From the IMG/VR virus record IMGVR_UViG_3300042386_001046, positions 1 through 46,613 of that record: 46,613 nucleotides of DNA, one strand, 5' to 3'. Shown piece by piece: positions 25,137-33,026 of the stretch (its first letter is position 1; each line of letters begins with the position of its first letter). The translations under genes and the position numbers were made by a program. Source of the DNA: a virus. Below the pieces are notes generated by a model. That model saw only the letters and a list, made by a program, of their open reading frames with translations. It searched no databases and was not told the origin of the DNA.

Positions 25137-26126
25137 TTAAATAATTTTACTAAAAAAATCTAAAATGTAATCCTCATCGAAATAAATTGGTAATTTATTT
25201 TCATTAAAAATAGGAGATTCAAAATAAGATTTTAATTTATTATTATCAGAATATATTGTATTTAATTCATCGACTAATTCATCAAAATTTTTAAATTTGT
25301 GAGCATTGATAAATGACTCAGGATTAAATCCTTCTTCTTCAATGTATTGGTTACCATAAAATATTGGAATTGAATTAGAAGCGAATGCATGTATTATTTT
25401 TTCTTGAGTTAGATAATCCGTATTAGTATATTGAAAAGCCATGTTGAATGTACAGTCTGAGAAAAAATTAATTTTATCCCTATAGGTTAACCCGTCAATT
25501 TTTCCCATATAATCTTTATTGGAATAGTTATGATATTTGTGAGGATTTAAGGTTTCTGAATCAGGTATTGTTTGTCGATACGGACCTGAACTTTTAATAT
25601 AATGATACTTTTCCACAATATTAAAAAATTGGTCTCTATCGGGATTAAAACTTGCTTGAACTAAACTACAAAAATGTTTTTTTATTAGTTTAATATCTTC
25701 GTATTTTTTTGGTTTGGTTAACCAACCAAAATTACTTTCAAATAGACCTCCTTCATTATGGAGTACATGCGCGTCTAAAACATATGTTGGGAACCTTAAA
25801 TATCTGTCATGGTCATGGTGTTCATATCCTAAAGCGTAATAGTTTTCCCCTTTATTTAAATGAGATAAGAAATCAGGTCTTGCCTCACCACTTATGAATA
25901 TTTTTTTTACGTTATCATTGTATTCATGAATACCTTTAACAATTTCGTTAGTGTAAAAATCTAATTCGTTTTCTCTGTAAAATTGGTTAGTATAAATAAC
26001 CAAATCAGGATTTTTAGAATCTATTATTACATTATATTTTTTGGATAATATTTCATAAAAGAAATTCATCCATGAAAAATTCCCCACACCTGGAAAATTA
26101 GCTCTACTTATTCTTATAGTCTTCAT
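25137..26126 (-). CDS. GT10-family (alpha-1,3-fucosyltransferase-like) protein
   Basis: The 329-residue product has the two halves of GT10 enzymes. The N-terminal acceptor half contains KIFISGEARPDFLSHL and ALGYEHHDHDRYLRFP. The C-terminal donor-binding half contains FNMAFQYTNTDYLTQEKI followed by AFASNSIPIFYGN, corresponding to the family pattern FAFEN-Y-TEK-A-G-VPVYWG. Such enzymes usually transfer fucose from GDP-fucose. A second GT10 gene lies at 39635 in the other cluster. The gene overlaps the preceding one by 4 bases (ATGA). No GDP-fucose synthesis genes are present in the window, so the donor would come from the host. Confidence 0.75.
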   Translation of the reverse strand: MKTIRISRANFPGVGNFSWMNFFYEILSKKYNVIIDSKNPDLVIYTNQFYRENELDFYTNEIVKGIHEYNDNVKKIFISGEARPDFLSHLNKGENYYALGYEHHDHDRYLRFPTYVLDAHVLHNEGGLFESNFGWLTKPKKYEDIKLIKKHFCSLVQASFNPDRDQFFNIVEKYHYIKSSGPYRQTIPDSETLNPHKYHNYSNKDYMGKIDGLTYRDKINFFSDCTFNMAFQYTNTDYLTQEKIIHAFASNSIPIFYGNQYIEEEGFNPESFINAHKFKNFDELVDELNTIYSDNNKLKSYFESPIFNENKLPIYFDEDYILDFFSKII

Positions 26127-26965
26127 TTTTTATAAATGTCATCAATTTTAATGTGAACATATCGGTCTTCATCATCAACTTTTAAATTAACATGAGTTCC
26201 AAAATTTTTATTGTTTGAATTTGGCCCATCGTTAGTGACCGGCCAATATATTTTACTCGCATTTGATAAGAAACATACCCAAAATGAAAATGTACCTTGA
26301 CAAGCAATTATTTTATTAAATGATGTTAGTTCTTTAAACACATCTAAAATTGAACCCTCAATATATTTTGGATTATAAATTTGTAATTTATCTAAAATAC
26401 TTTTATGGTTATAGACATGGTCAAAAGAAACGTATAAATTTTTAAAATTTTCTTTTTCCAAAATGTTAAGGTAATATTCATCAGGCAATACAAATCTACC
26501 ATCGTCTCTACTATTTCTTAACATCAAAACCAAATCGTCATCATTTCTTTTTGGTAATACTATTTCTGAAAGAAAATTTCTAACTTTTTCTTTGTACGGT
26601 TTAATATAATCGTACTTAGAAAAATAGGAGGCGGAAATAATTTTATGTCCCCGACAATGGTCTACCATTTTTTCGACAGTATTCAATGTTAATACATCAG
26701 TGTCCCCAATTGAGATGACTGGACCTTCAATTGACTCTTTTCCGGTAATGGATTTAAATGGGAATACTTGCTCAACATATTGACCAACACTTAATTCTTC
26801 TCTACGTATTAATGAATTATCAGGAACAATTAAATCATAATTTAATTCATCGGCAATAAGTCTACTAACAGAATAAATAAATAATTTATTTCCTAAGTTT
26901 TTTCTGTAACTAGAAAAGTGACCTCCTTTCAATCCTTCACAGTAACCATCAAAAATTTCAACCAT
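26123..26965 (-). CDS. Putative GT11-like glycosyltransferase
   Basis: The 280-residue product begins MVEIFDGYCEGLKGGHFSSY and has YRKNLGNKLFIYSVSRLIAD, reminiscent of the GLGNQ-F-YA opening of GT11 fucosyltransferases. The middle carries LVLMLRNSRDDGRFVLP, equivalent to the HIRRGDY motif but changed. The end carries IIACQGTFSFWVCFLSNASK, equivalent to the SxSFSWW region. Because key positions differ, donor specificity is uncertain. It starts 2 bases after the GlcNAc-type transferase stop. It may be a relative that uses another sugar or has lost activity. Confidence 0.5.
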   Translation of the reverse strand: MVEIFDGYCEGLKGGHFSSYRKNLGNKLFIYSVSRLIADELNYDLIVPDNSLIRREELSVGQYVEQVFPFKSITGKESIEGPVISIGDTDVLTLNTVEKMVDHCRGHKIISASYFSKYDYIKPYKEKVRNFLSEIVLPKRNDDDLVLMLRNSRDDGRFVLPDEYYLNILEKENFKNLYVSFDHVYNHKSILDKLQIYNPKYIEGSILDVFKELTSFNKIIACQGTFSFWVCFLSNASKIYWPVTNDGPNSNNKNFGTHVNLKVDDEDRYVHIKIDDIYKK

Positions 26966-26967
26966 AA

Positions 26968-28212
26968 TTATAAATTACCTGTTATTCTTTCACCCCATCC
27001 TTTTGATTCTGAATATGGCCAAACAACCCAATATGTTGGTTTTTTAGTCATATTAAATTCTCTCCAAATTTTTATATAACCATCAGGGTCATCCATCATT
27101 CTTGCAATTTCAGATTTATCGGCATCTTTTCTAAAAAGTGTTTCATCTGTTTCATCATGAAATGCAACAACCCAAAATTCATAATCTTTTTCAGGTACTT
27201 GAGAATATTGTAAATCAATACAATGTTTAAAAATCGATGAGAATGAATTCATCCATTCTTCTTCAGAATTAAAATTATAAGGATTTGGTGGGTAATGTTT
27301 ATCTATTGTCCATTGTTGGATTGCTCTTTTGGAAAAAAGTAACCCTGAATATTTTTCATAGTCTTTTAATGTCCTTTGTTTACCAAATCCATATTTTCCA
27401 TGGTTCATTGGTTCTTCACCATCCATTCCAAATAGACTTCTATTTTTTTTGTGACAATAATCATTTTTACTTACCCAATCTTTATCATCATCCCATTGTT
27501 TAGTTCTTCCCTTTCTGGTATATTCGTGCCAAATAAGAATTTTATGTATATGAAATAAATCATAACCATGTGTGTACGCTCTAGCTGCAATTGATATCTC
27601 CTCACCATGAAAATAAAATTCAGGGTCATGTTGTACTTCTTTGGAAAATTTACCTAATGTGAAACAATAATGTGCTGAGTAAAATCTTGCAGGAACTGGT
27701 TCTGTCATACTTTGCCATCCAGGGATTACTTCAGGTAGGAAAAATACCGCCCCTTCAGGTATGAATCTATCAAAAACCATTCTCCAAGGTTCCATAACTC
27801 TAGAGTTTGGGTCATCGTCAGGGTCAAAAGATGGAACATATCCTGTTAATAAAGGTTTTTTATGTCCTTTTTTCTGTAACTTTTTAATGATATCAATCAT
27901 TTCAACATCCCAATTTTCAGCGAATCTCATGTGAGAATCAATTTGTAATGTGTATTCTTCTTTTTGATAAAGTTGTTGTATTTGATTTCTAGCCCAACAA
28001 GCCCCTTTAGATTCTTCACATGGAATATCTAAAATTCTAAATCTGTCATCACCTCTATATTCATCCAAATTATCAAATCCATCTTCAATATGAAATTGTC
28101 TGGCAATTCCGAATATTAAATTTTCAGGATGTTTGGCATTATCTAATGCGGATTTAATAGTTGGTATTAATTGTGGGTCTCTATAAGACGCGACTTGGAT
28201 AAAAATTTTCAT
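26968..28212 (-). CDS. GlcNAc-type glycosyltransferase (Skp1/PF11397-like)
   Basis: The 414-residue product opens KIFIQVASYRDPQLIPTI, the classic start of the GlcNAc-transferase family typified by the enzyme that adds GlcNAc to hydroxyproline of Skp1. The DxD region is TLQIDSHMRFAENWD near residue 95. FYFHGEEISIAARAYTHG and LIWHEYTRKGR near residues 205 to 235 complete the active site. The last 140 residues are an extra domain. In eukaryotes and some bacteria the family links GlcNAc to protein. That makes it the best candidate here for starting an O-glycan on the Thr/Pro-rich phage proteins, although this is inference. It is the first enzyme gene after the appendage genes. Confidence 0.8.
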   Translation of the reverse strand: MKIFIQVASYRDPQLIPTIKSALDNAKHPENLIFGIARQFHIEDGFDNLDEYRGDDRFRILDIPCEESKGACWARNQIQQLYQKEEYTLQIDSHMRFAENWDVEMIDIIKKLQKKGHKKPLLTGYVPSFDPDDDPNSRVMEPWRMVFDRFIPEGAVFFLPEVIPGWQSMTEPVPARFYSAHYCFTLGKFSKEVQHDPEFYFHGEEISIAARAYTHGYDLFHIHKILIWHEYTRKGRTKQWDDDKDWVSKNDYCHKKNRSLFGMDGEEPMNHGKYGFGKQRTLKDYEKYSGLLFSKRAIQQWTIDKHYPPNPYNFNSEEEWMNSFSSIFKHCIDLQYSQVPEKDYEFWVVAFHDETDETLFRKDADKSEIARMMDDPDGYIKIWREFNMTKKPTYWVVWPYSESKGWGERITGNL

Positions 28213-28248
28213 TATTAGTATTTTTAACCAAAAAATATAAAAATAAAA

Positions 28249-29904
28249 TTAGGTGTAAAGGAATGTTTGGTCTAATTCAATAATATAAAAATAAAAATTA
28301 TTACCACAACAATTAGGTACTGACAAAGTATTCATGATGTATGGGAAAGTTTCATTTTCAACAACCACATATCTTGGTTCTCCTGAATCTTTATAATAGT
28401 AAAGATTAAATGTCATTCCTGAAAACTCATCAGATGAAAATATAATATCAGTACCTGAACTAACTCCAATTATATCATTTATTACACCATCAGAACAACT
28501 TGGGCATTTGTAATCAAACAACTCAAAATTACCTTTCAGTATATCAAAATTATGAACAACTTCGGGGTATGTTAAAGGTTCGGTATACATTCTAAATTGT
28601 GAAATTGCTCCGTCAAATGAACCTGCAAAATTAGGTTCAATAAAAATATTTGTGGTTAACGCTGATAAGGATGTCCCCGATAATGTTTCGTTTGGCATAC
28701 ATTCAGGGTCTTGTTGATACGTTAATCCAGACAATGAAGTCGGACATTCTCTAAAAGTTAAACTTTCTCTTAATCCTTGTGTACCTCCACCCCATCCGAT
28801 ATTGAAGGGAACCCCTATTTGTTTTTCTTTTTCAGTATTTAATCCTCTTGGGATTACTTCTTCAAATCCGTTAATAACGTAGAATAATCTACCATTTATG
28901 TATATCTTCAAAGAACCTAATCTTTGGTCCTTTTCAATCAACCATTCCTCATTTAGATTAACTACTTCAATTTGGTCTGCAGGAGTCTCTCCTGAATGTG
29001 TGTACGGTATTGTAATTAAGCTAACCGCATTTCCTGCCAATGAATTTACATAATATAAATTGGTAATAGAATCTAATCCTCCTCTGTATAATAAATCACA
29101 TTCATCATAATAAGAATTACGTTCCCAAACACAATCGATTAAAAACCAATGTTCTTTATTTAAATAAGTTTGACTTGATGAACAGTAATCAAAAATAGTT
29201 TTACTTGAACAATAATCAGTTATAGTGTAACCTGTTGTGTAAGTAATTCCTGTTGTCTCACAACTTCCTGTTGTTTCACATCCTCCCGTAAATTTAAGAA
29301 CTCTAACACAAACTTTAGGATTTTTTGGGTCACCTAAAAGTCTTAGCGATAAAGTGTTTGACATTGAGTCAAATAACGGGTCTTTATCCGGATTTGCGAC
29401 TGAGGTTTCAGAACACCCACAATTACACTCAACATTATGTTGACTTGTATAATTTAATGGTTCATAAACATCTTCTAAACATCTTGAAATTGTTACTCCG
29501 GTATCTGAACATGCACATGTTTTTAGACACCCACTCAATACTTCTGTAACTCTTGTGTACCCTGAATCAGATTCAGGAGACCCCGACGCATGATGATAAT
29601 ATTTATTTTCAGCTCTTGTACCAAAATAAAAAAAAGTATTGTCGTTGTTTGGGTAAACCTCATTTAAAGTTGTTTGACCCGAAGTATGAAAAAATTGGTC
29701 TTCTTGTCTCGCTCTCAACAACATCTCAACAGACCAACCTTTGTTACATCGGTTTGGAAAAGTTTCATAATCATAACCAAATAATTTAAAAAATCCTTGA
29801 TAAAATCCACCATACAATTGGTTATAGTATCCAACATTATCGGAAGTTTTACTAACTATGTTGTAAACTGTCTCTTTTGTATTTCCTGAAAATCTAATTG
29901 CCAT
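28249..29904 (-). CDS. Cys-rich virion protein with LamG-like beta domain
   Basis: The 551-residue product is likely a virion surface protein. The middle part (about 180 to 460) has the pattern of a LamG/concanavalin-type domain: LSLRLLGDPKNPKVCVRVL, LGSLKIYINGRLFYVINGF, and then FDGAISQFRMYTEPLTYPEV with the typical ending. The protein has about 21 cysteines, in clusters such as CLKTCACSDTG, NVECNCGCSE and YKCPSCSDG, which is unusual for a phage structural protein. It could bind a metal or be disulphide-linked outside the cell. It has no signal peptide. It lies between appendage genes and the glycosyltransferase run, on the same strand. Carbohydrate binding at the host surface is possible. 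Confidence 0.65.
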   Translation of the reverse strand: MAIRFSGNTKETVYNIVSKTSDNVGYYNQLYGGFYQGFFKLFGYDYETFPNRCNKGWSVEMLLRARQEDQFFHTSGQTTLNEVYPNNDNTFFYFGTRAENKYYHHASGSPESDSGYTRVTEVLSGCLKTCACSDTGVTISRCLEDVYEPLNYTSQHNVECNCGCSETSVANPDKDPLFDSMSNTLSLRLLGDPKNPKVCVRVLKFTGGCETTGSCETTGITYTTGYTITDYCSSKTIFDYCSSSQTYLNKEHWFLIDCVWERNSYYDECDLLYRGGLDSITNLYYVNSLAGNAVSLITIPYTHSGETPADQIEVVNLNEEWLIEKDQRLGSLKIYINGRLFYVINGFEEVIPRGLNTEKEKQIGVPFNIGWGGGTQGLRESLTFRECPTSLSGLTYQQDPECMPNETLSGTSLSALTTNIFIEPNFAGSFDGAISQFRMYTEPLTYPEVVHNFDILKGNFELFDYKCPSCSDGVINDIIGVSSGTDIIFSSDEFSGMTFNLYYYKDSGEPRYVVVENETFPYIMNTLSVPNCCGNNFYFYIIELDQTFLYT

Positions 29905-29948
29905 TTTTAACTTATATAGTAATAATTTTTAAAACCATTAAAGTAAAT

Positions 29949-30536
29949 TTATGGTAATTTTTTAACAAAAATTCTAGTCGGTGTTGAGTTTGCGTTAGAA
30001 GGGAATGGTGAATTATTACTTGGATTTATTGAAATAGTTATATACGTTGGGGTAGATATGAAAAAACAAATAGTACCGTTAATTAATCTGTCACCAGTTG
30101 TTTCCACAAATTTTTCATCACTAATTAATGTACCTACAGACATTGCATCAGTTGAACCAGTCGCTGAGTTATATTTTACCAAAAGGTCTTGGTTACCAAA
30201 TGCGTCAAAAAGGTGAACCTGACTTATTAATTCATAATAACCAGACTCTTTTAAAAAAATTCTTGCACCTGTATTACCAGCCCCGCTTGAGTTAACTAAC
30301 TCAAAAATATTTGTGTTAGAGTTGAATACTTCGGTATCCCATCTTGGGTAATTTTCCGCCCCATTTGTTAAGTTAGCATAGTTTGTTGTCCATGAATATG
30401 ATGCCACTCCAGTATCAATAAAAGTTTGTTTTGTAACTTTATATGTTATAGTTTGAGCACTGTTGTTCATAATTAAATACGAACCATTAGTATCCCCTGT
30501 GTAAAGGGGTAAATTAGAAATTAAAATATCTGCCAT
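29949..30536 (-). CDS. Small tail-fibre-like protein with C1q/TNF-like beta head
   Basis: The 195-residue product starts MADILISNLPLYTGDTNGSY, an opening common in phage fibre and adaptor proteins. It continues as a jelly-roll-like region (GARIFLKESGYYELISQVHL, TICFFISTPTYITISI, ending RIFVKKLP) with the spacing of C1q/TNF-type trimeric heads. It would be a small trimeric receptor-binding or cap protein of the virion. The gene precedes the Cys-rich gene and follows the Gln/Pro/Thr stalk gene, so it is part of an appendage group. The family is inferred from pattern, without a database match. Confidence 0.6.
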   Translation of the reverse strand: MADILISNLPLYTGDTNGSYLIMNNSAQTITYKVTKQTFIDTGVASYSWTTNYANLTNGAENYPRWDTEVFNSNTNIFELVNSSGAGNTGARIFLKESGYYELISQVHLFDAFGNQDLLVKYNSATGSTDAMSVGTLISDEKFVETTGDRLINGTICFFISTPTYITISINPSNNSPFPSNANSTPTRIFVKKLP

Positions 30537-30548
30537 AATTTTTTATTT

Positions 30549-30555
30549 ATAAATA
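30549..30555 (-). promoter_or_regulatory. TATTTATAAATA palindrome before the small fibre gene
   Basis: The element lies 12 bases before the ATG at 30536 in the 24-base gap. As before the gp13-like gene, it reads as TATTTAT in one direction and TATAAATA in the other. Confidence 0.4.
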
Positions 30556-30560
30556 TATTA

Positions 30561-32120
30561 TTAAGGTTGTTTATTAATTAAATCACCGTTTTGTGCGGCT
30601 AACGTTGACCCATCCTGTACCAAAATACGATTATAAACAGGTGTAGGAGTTGGGGTAGTTGTTGGAGTTTGTGTTGGAGTCGAAGACAGGTCTAATGTTT
30701 GTGTAGGTGTAGATGTTTGTGTCTGTGTAGGGGTTTGAGTTGCAGTTTGACTAGGAGTTTGTGTCTGTGTAGGGGTTTGAGTTGCAGTTTGAGTTGCAGT
30801 TTGACTTGGAGTTTGAGTTGGGGTCTGAGTTTGAGTTGCAGTTTGACTTGGAGTTTGAGTTGGAGTCTGAGTCGGTGTTGGGGTAATTGCCGAATTATAT
30901 AAAGTAATATTGTCCCCGTTTTGAATACTGATTGTTGAACCATCTTGTGCCAATAGATGATAAGTTATATAAGTTGTAGGCGTAATACTTGGTGTAATAC
31001 TAGGTGTTGGTGTCTGTGTAGGTGTTGGTGTCTGTGTAGGAGTCTGTGTTGGTGTCTCAGTTTGTGTTGGTGTCTGTGTAGGAGTCTGAGTTGAGGTTTG
31101 TGTAGGAGTCTGAGTTGAGGTTTGTGTTGGAGTTTGTGTGGGAGTCTGAGTTGAGGTTTGTGTGGGAGTCTGAGTTGAGGTTTGTGTAGGAGTTTGTGTT
31201 GGAGTTTGTGTTGGAGTTTCAGTTTGACTAGGAGTTTGTGTTGGGGTTTGTGTTGGGGTTTCAGTTTGACTAGGAGTTTGTGTTGGGGTTTGGCTAGGTG
31301 TTGGAGTAATTGTTGGGGTAATTAATGGTGTTGGAGTGACAGGGGCGAACGTTTGATTTGGGGTTACTTGTATTTGGTACGCACCTCCTGATTCTGATGA
31401 GGTCACGCCTGTTATCAATGAAGTCCTATTTAAAGAATCGAAATTTTCATTAATAGTTACTATTGTTTGCCCGCTAGAGTTACCTAAAGATATTGTTACA
31501 CCTGTTTGAACTAAAATAGTCCCACCAGTATATCCTAAAACATTTGTAAAATTAATTGTGACATCATTAACTAAATTTTCTTCAGATATTAAATTATATA
31601 TCGCAACAATAGAACCTGGTTCTATAATAGATTCAAGTGTTATAGTAATATCTTCAGTTGTATATGCAGTAATTGGAATTAATTTAGTTCTTCTATCAAA
31701 ATGATATCTATCCCATTTTGTAGTTCCACTATATAATCCCATACTAAAATATATTGTTTCACCTGACATTTCAGGGACTAACCCATTATCGGTACCAACT
31801 AATCCAATATCACATAAACTATCACCTGTAAAACAAGATATATTTTCATTATTTGGGTTATAATAATTTAATGAAACCAAAGTATTTCCGGACATGAAAT
31901 CCCCATAATTTAAAGTTGGTTGTTGTGAAGAATTAGGGTTATTTAAATCGAAATAAATTGGTAATCTATTACCATCGTTTATTCCAATTAATTGAGTTGA
32001 AAAAACAACTTCTTCATTAAAATCTCTTTCATCAGAAGCTAAGGACATGTCCAAATTGTTCCAACTTGGATTTAATTTCCACTTATTAAAGACATATTGA
32101 TTAATATTCTGTTGACTCAT
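30561..32120 (-). CDS. Virion appendage protein with Thr/Gln/Pro mucin-like stalks
   Basis: The 519-residue product has an N-terminal beta domain (1 to 259, starting MSQQNINQYVFNKWKLNPSW) and a first stalk of TPTQ-type units at residues 260 to 382. A short module YHLLAQDGSTISIQNGDNI follows at 387 to 405, then a second stalk at 412 to 494. The protein ends with a second copy, RILVQDGSTLAAQNGDLI at 498 to 515. The repeated QDGST-QNGD module suggests modular growth by duplication. It has no signal peptide. It is the first gene of the minus-strand appendage and glycosyltransferase region. The Thr-rich stalks are candidate O-glycosylation sites. The function is inferred from architecture, since no family was recognised. 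Confidence 0.75.
   Translation of the reverse strand: MSQQNINQYVFNKWKLNPSWNNLDMSLASDERDFNEEVVFSTQLIGINDGNRLPIYFDLNNPNSSQQPTLNYGDFMSGNTLVSLNYYNPNNENISCFTGDSLCDIGLVGTDNGLVPEMSGETIYFSMGLYSGTTKWDRYHFDRRTKLIPITAYTTEDITITLESIIEPGSIVAIYNLISEENLVNDVTINFTNVLGYTGGTILVQTGVTISLGNSSGQTIVTINENFDSLNRTSLITGVTSSESGGAYQIQVTPNQTFAPVTPTPLITPTITPTPSQTPTQTPSQTETPTQTPTQTPSQTETPTQTPTQTPTQTSTQTPTQTSTQTPTQTPTQTSTQTPTQTSTQTPTQTPTQTETPTQTPTQTPTPTQTPTPSITPSITPTTYITYHLLAQDGSTISIQNGDNITLYNSAITPTPTQTPTQTPSQTATQTQTPTQTPSQTATQTATQTPTQTQTPSQTATQTPTQTQTSTPTQTLDLSSTPTQTPTTTPTPTPVYNRILVQDGSTLAAQNGDLINKQP
30639..30887 (-). repeat. Thr/Gln/Pro coding repeat (second stalk)
   Basis: About 250 bases encode TPTQTPSQTATQT-type units, residues 412 to 494, flanked by the two QDGST modules. 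Confidence 0.85.
30975..31343 (-). repeat. Thr/Gln/Pro coding repeat (first stalk)
   Basis: About 370 bases encode units such as TPTQTPTQTSTQ, residues 260 to 382. Some 18- to 30-base units recur nearly unchanged on the plus strand (GGAGTCTGAGTTGAGG words), so replication slippage could change the stalk length. Confidence 0.9.
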
Positions 32121-32126
32121 CTTTTA

Positions 32127-32133
32127 ATAAATA
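32127..32133 (-). promoter_or_regulatory. TATTTAT element, minus-strand member of divergent pair
   Basis: Minus-strand GTATTTATTAAAAG ends 6 bases before the ATG at 32120. It mirrors the plus-strand copy 12 bases away across the 45-base spacer between divergent genes. Confidence 0.45.
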
Positions 32134-32145
32134 CAATAATCAAAG

Positions 32146-32152
32146 TATTTAT
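32146..32152 (+). promoter_or_regulatory. TATTTAT element, plus-strand member of divergent pair
   Basis: GTATTTATAGGTAAAAAC lies 13 bases before the ATG at 32166. The mirrored placement with the minus-strand copy is the clearest case for a directional promoter signal. Confidence 0.45.
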
Positions 32153-32165
32153 AGGTAAAAACATT

Positions 32166-33026
32166 ATGAATAATAAAATTGAAACTTTTTCTAACAATTA
32201 TTATTTCTTTTTAAAAGAAAGAGAAGATGATATTGCGTTATATTATTCAGTTTCAAATACTTTAAGTGAAGCACGAAAAAACGATAAAGTTATATTGTTT
32301 GAAAAGAAAAATTTACCAAAAGTAAAACAAGAAATTAAAAAAATACAAAAAGTAAAAAAAATAAAAAATACTGATGAGATGAAATCTCATTTAAAAAATT
32401 TTAAAGGAGAGATTGGAGAATTAGTTGATTACGATGGAACATTTTTAAGTTCAAAAATACCAATTATTAATCCAAAACTTTCACCAATTAAAACTACTGA
32501 CCAAGAAGTTGTTGCAACAAGACAAACCAATAATCCCGTAACAAGAGGTTATCGAGTTTATTATGGAGAATCTATTGAGGACGGTCCTGTACTTGAAATT
32601 GATATGGATGGTGCGTTTGGTTGGGATGAAACCAAAAATATGGATGGTAAAAAAACATTCAAATATCTTGTAAAAAACATGGGGATGGAACCTGAAGATG
32701 CAAAAGACAGGACTGAAAAATTTGGTAAAGATATAAAAGATAAAAAAGAAAAAAATACTCCCAAAAAAATTAAAAATAAAAAATCTTTTATTGGGACTTT
32801 TAATCTTTTTGAAAAAAGGAAAATTGAAGAAAAAAAGAATGAGGACGCTAGGAAATTAATTGAGGATATTTTGGTACAAAAAAATAAAAAAGATTCAGAT
32901 ATCACAAAAAAAGAAACTAAAATTTCTAAAACTTTTTTAAATAATCTAAAATCTTTAAAAAAGATGGCTGACAAAGAAGGTATTAGTTTAGGTGAGTTAG
33001 TTAAAATGATAAAAAAGGATGAATAA
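32166..33026 (+). CDS. Lys-rich protein of unknown function
   Basis: The 286-residue product is highly charged, with Lys-rich helical runs at about 50 to 85 and 180 to 250 that look like coiled coils. A more globular centre contains GYRVYYGESIEDGPVLEIDM and FGWDETKNMDG, and a helical C-terminus ends LGELVKMIKKDE. I chose ATG at 32166 (MNNKIETFSNNYYF). An upstream in-frame ATG at 32097 lies inside the neighbouring divergent gene, and its extra residues are encoded by the promoter element. It is the first of five close plus-strand genes. I do not recognise the family. Confidence 0.75.
   Translation: MNNKIETFSNNYYFFLKEREDDIALYYSVSNTLSEARKNDKVILFEKKNLPKVKQEIKKIQKVKKIKNTDEMKSHLKNFKGEIGELVDYDGTFLSSKIPIINPKLSPIKTTDQEVVATRQTNNPVTRGYRVYYGESIEDGPVLEIDMDGAFGWDETKNMDGKKTFKYLVKNMGMEPEDAKDRTEKFGKDIKDKKEKNTPKKIKNKKSFIGTFNLFEKRKIEEKKNEDARKLIEDILVQKNKKDSDITKKETKISKTFLNNLKSLKKMADKEGISLGELVKMIKKDE

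Noticed and set aside
30491-30510. CCCCT/AGGGG hairpin near the start of the small fibre gene
   Set aside because: It lies inside the coding sequence and lacks a T run, so it was not called a terminator.
30692-30943. Frames on both strands inside the Thr/Gln/Pro stalk region (Leu/Gln and Cys/Leu-rich)
   Set aside because: Byproducts of the tandem repeat read in other frames.
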